Part shown: one piece after another, positions 1-8,510 of the stretch
Position numbering within the stretch: position 1 is the first letter of the stretch
Layout of the letters: each line of letters starts with the position of its first letter
From: a virus
IMG/VR virus record: IMGVR_UViG_3300042691_031196
Location: 1 to 30,450 of that record
DNA length: 30,450 nucleotides
Direction: 5' to 3' (one strand)
Notes under the pieces: model-generated
What the model saw: the letters and a program-made list of their open reading frames with translations, nothing else
What the model was told of the DNA's origin: nothing
Databases searched by the model: none
Made by a program: the position numbers and the translations under genes

Positions 1-609
1 AAACCTATTACCTTTACTTTCAAAGAATTGAAAGAAGAAAATCCAGGACTTTCTTTAGTTTGGAAAAATTATTGTAATTACATAAATAATCATTCATCCA
101 TTGTCGGAGATGATTCTTATGAAATATGTTGGATGGATAAGGCTATGAATGTACCTGAATTTTGTAAATTAGATATGGTATGTCTTGGTTTTATGTCAGA
201 AGGTAAACTAAAAACTAAGGAGATTAAAGGTGAAGAAATTTATATATTGAACGAATTAAATAAAATTTTAAATAAAGTTCAAGATAATGAATGGGTTTTA
301 TGTGGGTGGAATATCAAAAACTATGATGTTCCACTTCTCAACAAACGTTTTATGATCAACAAAATAAAACCACATCCAATTCTACCTAAATCAGATACCA
401 AACCTTGGGAAATGAAACAGTTGTTTGATCTTAAAGAGTTTTGGAATGGAGTCGCATCAAGAGGTATCAATTCAATTGATGCACTTTATTACTCAATTTG
501 TGATGATAAAGACACTTCTATTATGGAAGGATTAAACGAAGAAGAAAACGAAAGAAATAAAATTTTAAAAATGTATAACATCATAAAAGAGTTATCAAAT
601 ATAGAATAA
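1..609 (+). CDS. Phage 3'-5' exonuclease (PolB-like, DEDD), 5' end cut by window
   Basis: The frame is open to base 1, so the gene begins outside the window. A TTG at 28 is only an internal codon. The visible part resembles phage PolB-like DEDD 3'-5' exonucleases. The family's early stretch FKEL...LVW is at about nt 19-65. The Exo II motif, GWNIKNYDVPLL, is at nt 304-339. FDLKEFW follows at about nt 424-444, and the Exo III-like NSIDALYYS is near nt 469-495. The first catalytic motif (DxE) normally lies just before FKEL, so it should be just off the left edge; probably only about 25-30 residues are missing. Such enzymes trim single-stranded or mismatched 3' ends during phage replication or repair. 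Which substrate this one uses cannot be read here. The gene ends 50 bases before the dUTPase gene. Confidence 0.7.
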   Translation, partial: KPITFTFKELKEENPGLSLVWKNYCNYINNHSSIVGDDSYEICWMDKAMNVPEFCKLDMVCLGFMSEGKLKTKEIKGEEIYILNELNKILNKVQDNEWVLCGWNIKNYDVPLLNKRFMINKIKPHPILPKSDTKPWEMKQLFDLKEFWNGVASRGINSIDALYYSICDDKDTSIMEGLNEEENERNKILKMYNIIKELSNIE

Positions 610-638
610 CTCTATTTTCTTTTGATCAATAAATTATT

Positions 639-647
639 ATATTTAAA
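639..647 (+). promoter_or_regulatory. ATATTTAAA element before dUTPase
   Basis: ATATTTAAA lies 12 bases before the ATG at 660, in the 50-base gap after the exonuclease gene. It differs at two positions from the ATATTTATA element seen before other unit-leading genes in this window. In such AT-rich DNA it could be chance. Confidence 0.25.
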
Positions 648-659
648 AAAAAAATTATC

Positions 660-1214
660 ATGTGGGAATCATTTAATTATCAAGATTTTAATCCTTTTTC
701 TTATTTAAGTGGAAATACCTCAACAACAGGGGGTGACTTTAAAATGACAATTGAGGAACTTCTAAAGAATGCTAGAATACCTACAAAATTTAAAAATGTA
801 TCAAATAATCCTGATCCTACATATGCACATGAATGTGATTCGGGTTTTGATTTAAGGGCATATATAAGTGAGACTATAGTTTTAAAACCTATGGAAAGAA
901 AATTAATTCCCACAGGTTTATATTTTGAATTACCTGAAAGTTATGAGTTACAAATTAGAAGTAGATCAGGACTTGCAGTAAAACATGGTATTGGTGTTTT
1001 AACAGGTACTGTTGATAACGCATATCGTGGTGAAGTTCATGTATTACTTATAAATTTAGGTAATGAAGACTTTAAAATAGAAAATGGAGATAGAATTGCT
1101 CAAGGAGTTATTATGTCAAGATTATCTACAGAGTTCGGAGCACTAACAAAGGTCGATAAAATAAACGAAACCAAACGAGGATTGGGTGGTTTTGGATCTA
1201 CAGGTAAAAAATAA
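660..1214 (+). CDS. dut: dUTP diphosphatase (trimeric dUTPase)
   Basis: Hydrolyses dUTP to dUMP and PPi, keeping uracil out of phage DNA and feeding dTMP synthesis. All five trimeric dUTPase motifs are present: DSGFDLRA (60-67), RSRSGLA (100-106), GTVDNAYRGE (116-125) with the catalytic Asp and Tyr, NGDRIAQGVI (142-151), and the C-terminal P-loop-like RGLGGFGSTG (173-182). From the ATG at 660 the protein is 184 aa, longer than the usual ~150. An in-frame ATG at 744 gives 156 aa and is preceded by AGGGGG about 10 bases upstream, so it is a good alternative start; the extra 28 residues match no domain I know. The methyltransferase gene at 1219 follows after 4 bases. Confidence 0.93.
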   Translation: MWESFNYQDFNPFSYLSGNTSTTGGDFKMTIEELLKNARIPTKFKNVSNNPDPTYAHECDSGFDLRAYISETIVLKPMERKLIPTGLYFELPESYELQIRSRSGLAVKHGIGVLTGTVDNAYRGEVHVLLINLGNEDFKIENGDRIAQGVIMSRLSTEFGALTKVDKINETKRGLGGFGSTGKK

Positions 1215-1218
1215 AAAT

Positions 1219-1812
1219 ATGGCACATAAAGAACAAAAACAATTTTTAGACAGGATAAAAAATAAATTCCCTAATGCATTTAAAAATTGTAAAGTATTGG
1301 ACGTTGGATCATTTGATGTTAACGGTAACGAAAAACCTTGGTTTGAAAATTGTGATTTTATTGGTCTAGATATCGGTGCCGGTAAAGGAGTTGATGTTGT
1401 TTGTCCTGCCAATGAATATGATGCACCTGACGAATCTTTTGATACAATTATTTCTTGTGAATGTTGGGAACACAATCCTTTTTATAAAGAAAGTATTTTA
1501 AATTGTGTTAGAATGTTAAAATCTGGTGGATATTTTATTTTTACTTGTGCCACCACAGGAAGACCAATACATGGTACTGCAACACAAGATAAAATAGATC
1601 AAGAAAAAAATAAAACATTACAAGGTAACTCATTTAAAGAATGGATAACGATGCCAAATGTTTTTAGAAGAGAATGGGATAACGAGTACTATAAAAATGT
1701 TACTGAAGAAGATATACGTATTTTTTTAGATGTAGACTCAATATTTTCTTCTTATGAATTTGAAATTGAAAAAAATCATTGCGATTTATACTTTTGGGGG
1801 ATAAAAAAATGA
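1219..1812 (+). CDS. Class I SAM-dependent methyltransferase (type 11)
   Basis: Transfers a methyl group from S-adenosylmethionine to an unknown acceptor, most likely a sugar or glycan given the cassette it opens. The SAM-binding motif I is VLDVGSFDVNG near residue 27. A second acidic motif, FIGLDIGAGKG, follows, then the motif-IV-like FDTIISCECWEHN and the post-IV CVRMLKSGGYFIF. At 197 aa it has the size of a minimal Methyltransf_11 domain. I chose the ATG at 1219, four bases after the dUTPase stop. An upstream TTG at 1186 would overlap dUTPase and adds nothing family-like. Its stop TGA overlaps the next gene's ATG (ATGA), suggesting translational coupling. The acceptor is unknown. Confidence 0.8.
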   Translation: MAHKEQKQFLDRIKNKFPNAFKNCKVLDVGSFDVNGNEKPWFENCDFIGLDIGAGKGVDVVCPANEYDAPDESFDTIISCECWEHNPFYKESILNCVRMLKSGGYFIFTCATTGRPIHGTATQDKIDQEKNKTLQGNSFKEWITMPNVFRREWDNEYYKNVTEEDIRIFLDVDSIFSSYEFEIEKNHCDLYFWGIKK

Positions 1813-2465
1813 AAAAATTTATTTATAATACTAATGATTATGACTTTAATGTTATAATATCTAAAATATTAAATTGTAATAATTTATCTAAGATACATGG
1901 AGAAAAAGACTTTAATAGTTTAATAAAAGAATCTATTAATAATACACATAAATTTCAACAATCAGAATATCATCAAAAATATTATAATAACTTTGATTTA
2001 ATAAAACCATTATATGAAAAGTTTTTAAAAGAAATTATTAAACCATTATATTTGGGTGAAAATATTGTTTATCAAAAAATACCAACATTTAGAATACATT
2101 TTCCCAATGGAATGTCCGTTGGTATGTTTCATAAAGATAAAGATTTACGTGATTATAGATGGCATGAACTAATAAAAGAAGACAATTATTATTTACCATT
2201 TACGGATAGTTATGGATCTAATACCATATGGTATGAGACTGAAGAAGATAAAAAAGATTACACTCCAATGGAATGTAAGTATGGTGAAATTGTTAAATGG
2301 GATGGTACTAATTTAAGTCACGGTAATAAAATAAATGAGACTGAACATACTAGAGTTAGTATTGATTTTAGAGTAACTAGTGAATCTTTATTTAAGAATA
2401 ATAATAATAAAAGTAAAAATGAAAAAACGTCATTTGTTATTGGCGGTTATTATCAAATTATATGA
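1809..2465 (+). CDS. 2OG-Fe(II) dioxygenase family protein, StrG-like
   Basis: Likely a mononuclear iron, 2-oxoglutarate-dependent oxygenase acting on a sugar or small molecule. The facial triad can be read: H108-x-D110 (FHKDKD) and distal H171 in LSHGNKIN, followed by R182 and S184 in TRVSIDFRV, the usual position of the 2-oxoglutarate-binding Arg/Ser. The segments SYGSNTIWYE and YGEIVKWDGTNLSHGN are the pattern I associate with StrG of streptomycin clusters; that link rests on memory of the family. The start at 1809 (ATGA overlap) is preferred over an upstream ATG at 1779 inside the preceding gene. The protein is 218 aa with a low-complexity Asn/Lys stretch near 197-206. Its stop overlaps the next gene, whose N-terminus is StrF-like. 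Confidence 0.65.
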   Translation: MKKFIYNTNDYDFNVIISKILNCNNLSKIHGEKDFNSLIKESINNTHKFQQSEYHQKYYNNFDLIKPLYEKFLKEIIKPLYLGENIVYQKIPTFRIHFPNGMSVGMFHKDKDLRDYRWHELIKEDNYYLPFTDSYGSNTIWYETEEDKKDYTPMECKYGEIVKWDGTNLSHGNKINETEHTRVSIDFRVTSESLFKNNNNKSKNEKTSFVIGGYYQII

Positions 2466-3985
2466 GAAATAATTTAAGTGTAATTGTTAGTACTAAAAAA
2501 ATAGATGAAAAATATAAACAACATCTATATGAAACATGTGGTTTAAAAGATGTTGAAATTTTATTCTATGAAAATCCTAATGGAATATCTTTAACTGAAA
2601 TTTACAATAAGGGTCTTTCAGATTCAAAAAATGAAATTGTAGTCTTTTGTCATGACGATTTAATTTTTAATTCCCAAAAATGGGGGAAAAAATTATTAAA
2701 TATTTTTAATAATTCGGAATATGGTATTATTGGAGTTGCGGGTAGTACATACATGCCAACTAGTGGTAAATGGTGGGAAGATCAATCTAAAATGGTTGGC
2801 ATAGTAAAGCATTCAAAAGATGGTAAAACTTGGGTTAGTAAATACTCATCAAAGTTTGATACCATTATTGATACTTGTAATTTAGATGGTTTATTTTTTT
2901 CTTGTGATAAACATAGAATAAAAAATAAATTTGATGAAAATATTAAAGGATTTCATTTTTATGATGTAGATTTTACATTTGGGAATTATATTTCAGGTGT
3001 AAAAATTGGTGTTACTTTTGACATAGAATTAACACATAAATCAATCGGTATGACTAATGATGAGTGGGAACAAAATAGAAGACAATTTATACAAAAATAT
3101 ACATTTAAACCTAATACAAAGGAAATTTGTTTACCCACTAAAATTAAAAGTAAAATTTTTTATGAAGATAGAAAATTAAATTTTAAAACGGCACCTAAAG
3201 TTGAAATCATAATACCCAATATAAACAAATTTGAATTATTGCGCAACTGTATAGAATCTTATTTAAAAAAATCTACCTATCCAAATATGAAAATAACAGT
3301 TGCCGATACAGGTAGTGATGATGAAAATTTGCCAAAAATTAAAGATTATTGTGAAAAAAATAATGTAAAATTAATTGAGTACGATTATTATCATTTTGAA
3401 AAAATAAACAATGATGTAGTAAAAAATCATTTAGATCCCGATACAGAATTATTATTATTTTCGAATAATGATATAGTCTTAATAAACGATTGTGTTTCTG
3501 AAATGATTAATTTGTATTTAAAAAATAAAAATATTTGTGGTACTGTGGGTGCTAGATTGTATTTTGAAGACGATACAATTCAACATGCAGGAATAGATGT
3601 TTTAGGTACGGTAAATTCTCAAAATCAATTTGCACTTAGAATTGGTCATGTTGGATTTAAAAGTGAATATCTTTACCCTAATACTGATTTAGTGGGTACT
3701 ATTGGGAACACTGCAGCGTTACAATTAATATCTAAAGAATTATTTATTGATATGGGATATTTCCCTGAAGATTATTTATTTTCATTATCGGATGTGGAAT
3801 TTAACCTTAAAACTACTCTATGGGGTAAAAAAAATTGTTTTGCACATAATGCAGTTGCCTATCATTTTGAAAGTTTAAGTAAAGCTGAAAAAGGTATTAA
3901 TAAACCTGAAGATTGGAAAAGAGTTACTGATTACGTGTTTAATAATAAAAGAATTTTAAATAGTATAAAGACAATTAAAATATGA
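2462..3985 (+). CDS. Two-domain glycosyltransferase: StrF-like N-terminus plus GT2 C-terminus
   Basis: A 507-residue fusion of two GT-A-like domains. The N-terminal half (about 1-215) has VIVSTK at the start, NGISLTEIYNKGL, the acidic CHDDLIF (63-69) and GVAGSTYMP, typical of the StrF / Glyco_tranf_2_5 family. The C-terminal half (from about 243) begins VEIIIPNINKFELLRNCIES, has an acidic metal-binding-like FSNNDIVL near 334, and continues with GTVGARLYF and IQHAGIDVLG as in GT2 rhamnosyltransferase-type enzymes. It probably transfers one or two sugars from nucleotide donors onto a growing glycan in the cytoplasm. No membrane segment was seen. It overlaps its neighbours by ATGA on both sides. 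Donor and acceptor cannot be assigned. Confidence 0.75.
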   Translation: MRNNLSVIVSTKKIDEKYKQHLYETCGLKDVEILFYENPNGISLTEIYNKGLSDSKNEIVVFCHDDLIFNSQKWGKKLLNIFNNSEYGIIGVAGSTYMPTSGKWWEDQSKMVGIVKHSKDGKTWVSKYSSKFDTIIDTCNLDGLFFSCDKHRIKNKFDENIKGFHFYDVDFTFGNYISGVKIGVTFDIELTHKSIGMTNDEWEQNRRQFIQKYTFKPNTKEICLPTKIKSKIFYEDRKLNFKTAPKVEIIIPNINKFELLRNCIESYLKKSTYPNMKITVADTGSDDENLPKIKDYCEKNNVKLIEYDYYHFEKINNDVVKNHLDPDTELLLFSNNDIVLINDCVSEMINLYLKNKNICGTVGARLYFEDDTIQHAGIDVLGTVNSQNQFALRIGHVGFKSEYLYPNTDLVGTIGNTAALQLISKELFIDMGYFPEDYLFSLSDVEFNLKTTLWGKKNCFAHNAVAYHFESLSKAEKGINKPEDWKRVTDYVFNNKRILNSIKTIKI

Positions 3986-4749
3986 AAATAGGGGTTAGTT
4001 ACAATACATTTGACGGTGAAGAGTTATTAGAAGGGTCAATAAAACAAATACGAGATCAAGTTGATTATATAAGTATTGTTTATCAAACCACCTCTAATTT
4101 TGGAAACGAATGTGACTCATCTTTATTAGATACTCTAAATAATTTAAAAAATATTGGGTTAGTCAATGAACTTTATGAGTATAAACCAAAACTAAATAGT
4201 GGTGGACATTTTAATGAAATTACTAAAAGAAATATTGGACTTGCCCTATCTATTGGTAATGGTTGTACACATCACATGTCTATGGACTCTGATGAATATT
4301 ATTTGATGGATCAATTTAGATTTTTAAAAGAAGAAATGATTAATGGTGATTATGATTCTTCATTTTGTCAATTAAAGACATATTACAAAGAAAAAGACAT
4401 AGTAATTGATCCACCTGAAGATTATTATGTGTCATTACTTTACAAAATTAGCCCTTATAGTATATTTGAGATGAATGCTTTCAGTCCTGTTTTAGTTGAC
4501 CCAACTAGAAGAATAAAGGCGGAAAAATATAGAATTTTTAAAAGAGATGAAATTGAAATGCACCATTTAAGTTATATTAGAAATGATATTCGTAGAAAAT
4601 TAACTAATTCATCGGCTTCTGTGAATTTTAAAAATAGAATAGATGACTTGGTAAAGTATCACCAAGAATGGGAATACCCAAAAAAAGCATTAATGGCAGG
4701 ATTACCTGATAAATATTATAACGTTAAAAGAGTTAAAAATTTATTTTAA
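3982..4749 (+). CDS. GT-A-type glycosyltransferase-like protein
   Basis: 255 aa. The N-terminus (MKIGVSYNTFDGEELLEGSI) has the early beta-strand-plus-loop form of a GT-A nucleotide-binding fold. An acidic MDSDEYY motif near residue 101 is a good candidate DxD metal site. The middle (TKRNIGLALSIGNGCTH) matches the helix that usually precedes the DxD in GT2-type enzymes. No signal peptide or membrane helix was seen. It starts inside the stop of the previous gene (ATGA), so it is part of the same operon. I call it a glycosyltransferase from fold-level features and context, not from a specific subfamily match. Confidence 0.6.
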   Translation: MKIGVSYNTFDGEELLEGSIKQIRDQVDYISIVYQTTSNFGNECDSSLLDTLNNLKNIGLVNELYEYKPKLNSGGHFNEITKRNIGLALSIGNGCTHHMSMDSDEYYLMDQFRFLKEEMINGDYDSSFCQLKTYYKEKDIVIDPPEDYYVSLLYKISPYSIFEMNAFSPVLVDPTRRIKAEKYRIFKRDEIEMHHLSYIRNDIRRKLTNSSASVNFKNRIDDLVKYHQEWEYPKKALMAGLPDKYYNVKRVKNLF

Positions 4750-4768
4750 TTTTTTATAAAAAAAAGAC

Positions 4769-5485
4769 ATGATAACAGTAATTTTAAATGGTTATAAAAG
4801 ACCACAATTTTTTAAAGAACAATTATTAGCGATTGAAAATCAAACTATTAAACCTGAAAGAATTATGTTTTGGCAAAATAGTGATTTAGATTTTGATGTT
4901 CCTAGTCACATCGAACATTGTAAATCCAATACAAATTACGGAGTTTGGTCTAGATTTATTTATGCACTAAATAGTGATAGTGAATATATTTGTGTTTTTG
5001 ATGATGATACTATTCCCGGTAAAAAATGGTTAGAAAATTGTTTAAATACTATGAAAACGCATGAAGGTTTATTGGGGACAGTAGGATTAATTTTTAATAC
5101 TAAACAAAGTTATGGACATCATTTTAGGGTAGGTTGGCCAAATGCAAATATGCATACAACTAAGGTTGATATTGTTGGTCATTCTTGGTTTTTTAAAAGA
5201 GAATGGTTAGAAGTTTTATTTAGAGAAAAACCATTCATTAGTGGTAAAACAAAATTAGTGGGTGAAGATTTACACTTTTCATATATGTTACAAAAGTATT
5301 TAAATATTGATACATATGTACCTCCACACCCCATTAATGATAGAGAACTTTGGGGTAGTTTAAAAGCTATACAATATGGTACAGAACAACATGCAATATC
5401 AAATGATGGTGGAAATATGAAAGAAATGTATGATTATTATTTGGAAATATTAAAACAAGGATTTAAAATAACAAGAGAAAGATAA
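4769..5485 (+). CDS. GT2 family glycosyltransferase
   Basis: 238 aa GT-A glycosyltransferase. MITVILNGYKRPQFFKEQLLAI is a standard GT2 opening, ENQTIKPERIMFWQNS follows, and CVFDDDTIPGKKWLENCL near residue 78 is the metal-binding acidic cluster. VGEDLHFSYMLQ near 170 resembles the ED motif that carries the GT2 catalytic base. Its start lies 19 bases after the previous gene, in an A-rich leader without a Shine-Dalgarno sequence. It is likely to add one sugar in the pathway built by this cassette; the donor is unknown. Confidence 0.75.
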   Translation: MITVILNGYKRPQFFKEQLLAIENQTIKPERIMFWQNSDLDFDVPSHIEHCKSNTNYGVWSRFIYALNSDSEYICVFDDDTIPGKKWLENCLNTMKTHEGLLGTVGLIFNTKQSYGHHFRVGWPNANMHTTKVDIVGHSWFFKREWLEVLFREKPFISGKTKLVGEDLHFSYMLQKYLNIDTYVPPHPINDRELWGSLKAIQYGTEQHAISNDGGNMKEMYDYYLEILKQGFKITRER

Positions 5486-5495
5486 AAAAAATAAT

Positions 5496-6215
5496 ATGAA
5501 TAAATTTGAAAAAGATTTTGAATATTTTTGGGATTTAATAGAAAAAAATATAAATTTTAGTTATGTTAGATATGCTGATGGGGAAGTTTTACTAATGAGG
5601 GGTAATGAAGTTGGTAAAGTTAGTCAGGCGTTTATTACAGATAAATGGTATTCACCAAACACTTTAACTAAAGTCGGTAGAGAATTATTAGAAACATTAG
5701 AACACACTGAAAATAATTTTTATTATGCAATATCAGGAATAAATGATAGTATAGATGACTATAAATTTTTAAGAAGTAATATCCCTCAAAAAGAAGAAAA
5801 TATTACTTTTGCCAATTTATGGATCAATAACAATTACCAAAAAATGAAAAATAAACTTTTAAATTTAAAAAGAGAAGTCATTTTAATTTGTAACCATAGT
5901 GCATCAAAAGAAAATTTTCCTTTTGCGGTTGAAGATATTACCCCATTTCCTGATGATTGTATAAATTTTTGGGACAAACATGGAGATGATTTTTTAAAAA
6001 ATATTGTTAAAAAATATGGTAATTTTAAAAATAAATTATTTTTTATTTCTTGTGGACCCATATCAGAAATAATAATACATGAATTATATAAGAATAATCC
6101 TGAAAATTCTTATATAGATGTAGGGTCATCAATTGATGAGTTTGTGCATGGTAGACCTACTAGACCATACATGATCCCAAACTCATTTTATGGTAAATTA
6201 ATATCACATTTTTAA
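5496..6215 (+). CDS. GT-D fold glycosyltransferase (DUF1792/SP_1767-like)
   Basis: 239 aa. FSYVRYADGEVLLMRG (21-36) carries the RYxDGE signature of the GT-D fold, with D28 and E30 in the positions of its DxE metal motif. Towards the C-terminus FFISCGPISEIIIHELY and SYIDVGSSID are the second conserved block (a GP...L segment, then IDxGS). In studied members the enzyme extends O-linked glycans on bacterial surface adhesins, with a UDP-sugar as donor. Here the acceptor is unknown. Its position in a run of glycosyltransferase genes (11 bases after one, 2 before the next) supports the call. Confidence 0.65.
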   Translation: MNKFEKDFEYFWDLIEKNINFSYVRYADGEVLLMRGNEVGKVSQAFITDKWYSPNTLTKVGRELLETLEHTENNFYYAISGINDSIDDYKFLRSNIPQKEENITFANLWINNNYQKMKNKLLNLKREVILICNHSASKENFPFAVEDITPFPDDCINFWDKHGDDFLKNIVKKYGNFKNKLFFISCGPISEIIIHELYKNNPENSYIDVGSSIDEFVHGRPTRPYMIPNSFYGKLISHF

Positions 6216-6217
6216 AT

Positions 6218-6904
6218 ATGGAAAATTTAAGTTTATTAACATATACACATAGTAAATGTGAGGATTTACATAAAATTTATTTTGACAGGATAAAAAAATT
6301 TTTTCCTGAATTATTTCATAATTTTGTTACTTCTAATAAATATGTACCATACGGCACTTTCATAGAATATGATGATGAAAAAAATCATAGCGAACAAATG
6401 ATAAATGCAATTAATAAAATCCCTACCGATTATTTAATTTATTCTCAAGAAGATTATATATTATTTGATAGAGTAAAAGTTGAAGAATTATATAATGCAA
6501 TAAAAATTTTAGATAATGATAAAAATATAGGATTTATACGATTAATACATAGTGGTTTAGGTTTTGACAAAAATAAAGTATATGATGAAAATTATGCTTA
6601 TATAGATAAATTATCTGAATATTTTTATTCTACTCAAATTACAATATGGAAAAAAAACGTTTTAAAAAATATGTTTGATTTATCAAAAATTAAAACAATA
6701 TTTGACGAACCAAAAAACTCACCATTTTTAAGAAATTTGAATATTGATGGACTATATGAAATAAAACATGGCAATGCCGTTGGTAATCATTATAATTCGT
6801 ACACATATCCGTACATTGCAACTGCAAAAGTAAAAGGAAAGTGGAATTTAATTGAATACCCAAACGAAATAACTCAATTATTTGAAGAATATAATATAAA
6901 TTAA
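6218..6904 (+). CDS. Probable glycosyltransferase-like protein
   Basis: 228 aa. It begins LSLLTYTHSKCEDLHKIYFDRIKKFFP and contains IPTDYLIYSQEDYILFD near residue 65-80, an acidic loop placed like the metal site of GT-A enzymes, then IGFIRLIHSGLG. This resembles small uncharacterised glycosyltransferase-like proteins found in O-antigen and phage glycan loci. I do not recognise a named family with certainty. No membrane segment or signal was seen. It sits between the GT-D gene and the epimerase gene with gaps of 2 and 4 bases, so it is very likely cotranscribed with them. Confidence 0.5.
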   Translation: MENLSLLTYTHSKCEDLHKIYFDRIKKFFPELFHNFVTSNKYVPYGTFIEYDDEKNHSEQMINAINKIPTDYLIYSQEDYILFDRVKVEELYNAIKILDNDKNIGFIRLIHSGLGFDKNKVYDENYAYIDKLSEYFYSTQITIWKKNVLKNMFDLSKIKTIFDEPKNSPFLRNLNIDGLYEIKHGNAVGNHYNSYTYPYIATAKVKGKWNLIEYPNEITQLFEEYNIN

Positions 6905-6908
6905 AAAA

Positions 6909-7901
6909 ATGATATTAATTTGTTATGGAACAAGACCTGAATGGTTAAAAGTTAAACCAATAATTGAAGAAATTAAAAAAAGAAAAATGCCCTTTAAAAC
7001 ACTATTTACGGGGCAACATAAGAATTTAATTGATGTTATCGGTGACTATCAATTAAAAATTGAAGATTTGACTGAAAATAGATTGGATAATATAATATCT
7101 TCAATATTAGTGGATAGTCAAAATATATTTGAAAATATTACACATATATTAATACAGGGAGATACAACATCAGTATTGGCTTTAGGAATAAAGGCATTTC
7201 ACCATAATGTTAAAATTATACATTTAGAGGCAGGTTTAAGGACGTATGATTTAAATAATCCATGGCCAGAAGAAATGAATAGACAACTCATTTCTAGAAT
7301 TTCAGATATAAATTTTTGTCCTACAAAATTAAATCAGAAAAATTTAATTAAAGAAAAAATTTTTGGTAAAATATATGTAGTAGGTAACACTATTTTAGAC
7401 AATATTAAAGACATTCCTACTTCGTATGAAAATAAAATTTTGATTACGTTACATAGAAGAGAAAATCATAATATTATTGATAAATGGTTTATTGAAATAG
7501 ATAAAATTGCAAAATTTAATAAAGACATAGAATTTGTATTACCAATACACCCAAATCCAAATGTTAAGAAAAATCAACATTTTTTAAAACACGTAAAAGT
7601 AGTTGATCCTATGAATCATAATGAATTAATTGAATTTTTATCAAAATCATTAATGGTAATTACAGATAGTGGTGGGATTCAAGAAGAGGCTTCATTTTTA
7701 AATAAAAAAATAATTATTTGTAGAAAAACTACAGAAAGACCTGAATCTTTAGGTATACATAGTTTTTTATGTAAAACACCAAAAAATATATATAAAATTT
7801 TTAATAAAATTAAAAATAATTTTATAGTAAATGAACCATGCCCGTTTGGTGATGGTTATTCTTCTATAAAAATAGTAGATATCTTAGAAAACTTATGTTA
7901 A
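6909..7901 (+). CDS. wecB: UDP-N-acetylglucosamine 2-epimerase (non-hydrolysing, WecB type)
   Basis: Interconverts UDP-GlcNAc and UDP-ManNAc by elimination and re-addition of UDP, supplying ManNAc or ManNAcA precursors. The GT-B-like fold is evident. CYGTRPEWLKVKP opens the protein; QGDTTS gives D85, HLEAGLRT gives E108, and PWPEEMNRQ gives E121/E122, matching the catalytic acids of the family. LHRRENHN (181-188), PIHPNPN with H214 and ITDSGGIQEEA (251-261) follow. The length of 330 aa is slightly below the usual ~370, mainly from short loops. It overlaps the next gene by 7 bases. This is the most securely assigned precursor enzyme of the cassette and implies an N-acetylhexosamine in the product. 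The gene symbol is by family only. Confidence 0.88.
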   Translation: MILICYGTRPEWLKVKPIIEEIKKRKMPFKTLFTGQHKNLIDVIGDYQLKIEDLTENRLDNIISSILVDSQNIFENITHILIQGDTTSVLALGIKAFHHNVKIIHLEAGLRTYDLNNPWPEEMNRQLISRISDINFCPTKLNQKNLIKEKIFGKIYVVGNTILDNIKDIPTSYENKILITLHRRENHNIIDKWFIEIDKIAKFNKDIEFVLPIHPNPNVKKNQHFLKHVKVVDPMNHNELIEFLSKSLMVITDSGGIQEEASFLNKKIIICRKTTERPESLGIHSFLCKTPKNIYKIFNKIKNNFIVNEPCPFGDGYSSIKIVDILENLC

Positions 7902-8509
7902 TAGATTTAAATGAATTAAAAAATAAATATGATTTAAAAATAAAAGGTGTAATACATATTGGTGCCCATTATGGTGAAGAATTTAACGTATACGATAAAT
8001 TAAAAATAAAAAACATAATTTTTTTTGAACCTTTATTAGAAAATTTTAAAATTCTAAAAGAACGTATCGGAGATAAGGCTATATTAGTAAATAAAGCATT
8101 AGGTAATGAAAATAAAAAAATTACTATGAATGTTGAAACCAATAATCAAGGACAATCATCATCCATATTGGAACCACATATTCATTTAACACAATATCCT
8201 TGGATTATTTTTAATAAAAAAGAGATAGTTGAAATGGTAAGATTAGATGATGAATTAAAAGATAATGATAAGTATAATTTTATTAATATTGATGTACAAG
8301 GATATGAATTAGAAGTTTTTAAAGGATCTTCTCAGATCTTAAAAAATGTTGATTATATTATGACTGAAGTTAACAAATCTGAAGTTTATAAAAATTGTGC
8401 TATGGTAGAAGATTTAGATAATTTTTTATCTAAATTCAATTTTAAACGTGTAGAAACCACTTGGGATGGCATAACATGGGGTGATGCGTTTTATATTAAA
8501 AATCAGTAA
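7895..8509 (+). CDS. FkbM family methyltransferase
   Basis: 204 aa SAM-dependent O-methyltransferase of the FkbM family. VIHIGAHYGEEF near residue 19 is the SAM-binding loop, IIFFEPLLENFKIL is the acidic strand that follows it, and NKALGNENKKITM with SSSILEP is the FkbM middle block. FINIDVQGYELEVFKGS near 130-146 is the family's most recognisable motif. Members commonly methylate sugars in glycans or natural products. It overlaps the epimerase by 7 bases. A second, divergent FkbM protein lies at 12191-12835, so the glycan may be methylated at two positions; this is inference. Confidence 0.85.
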   Translation: MLIDLNELKNKYDLKIKGVIHIGAHYGEEFNVYDKLKIKNIIFFEPLLENFKILKERIGDKAILVNKALGNENKKITMNVETNNQGQSSSILEPHIHLTQYPWIIFNKKEIVEMVRLDDELKDNDKYNFINIDVQGYELEVFKGSSQILKNVDYIMTEVNKSEVYKNCAMVEDLDNFLSKFNFKRVETTWDGITWGDAFYIKNQ

Positions 8510-8510
8510 C

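Noticed and set aside
1143-1475. Minus-strand frame across the dUTPase/methyltransferase junction
   Set aside because: Both plus-strand genes here have clear family motifs, so the opposite frame is a shadow.
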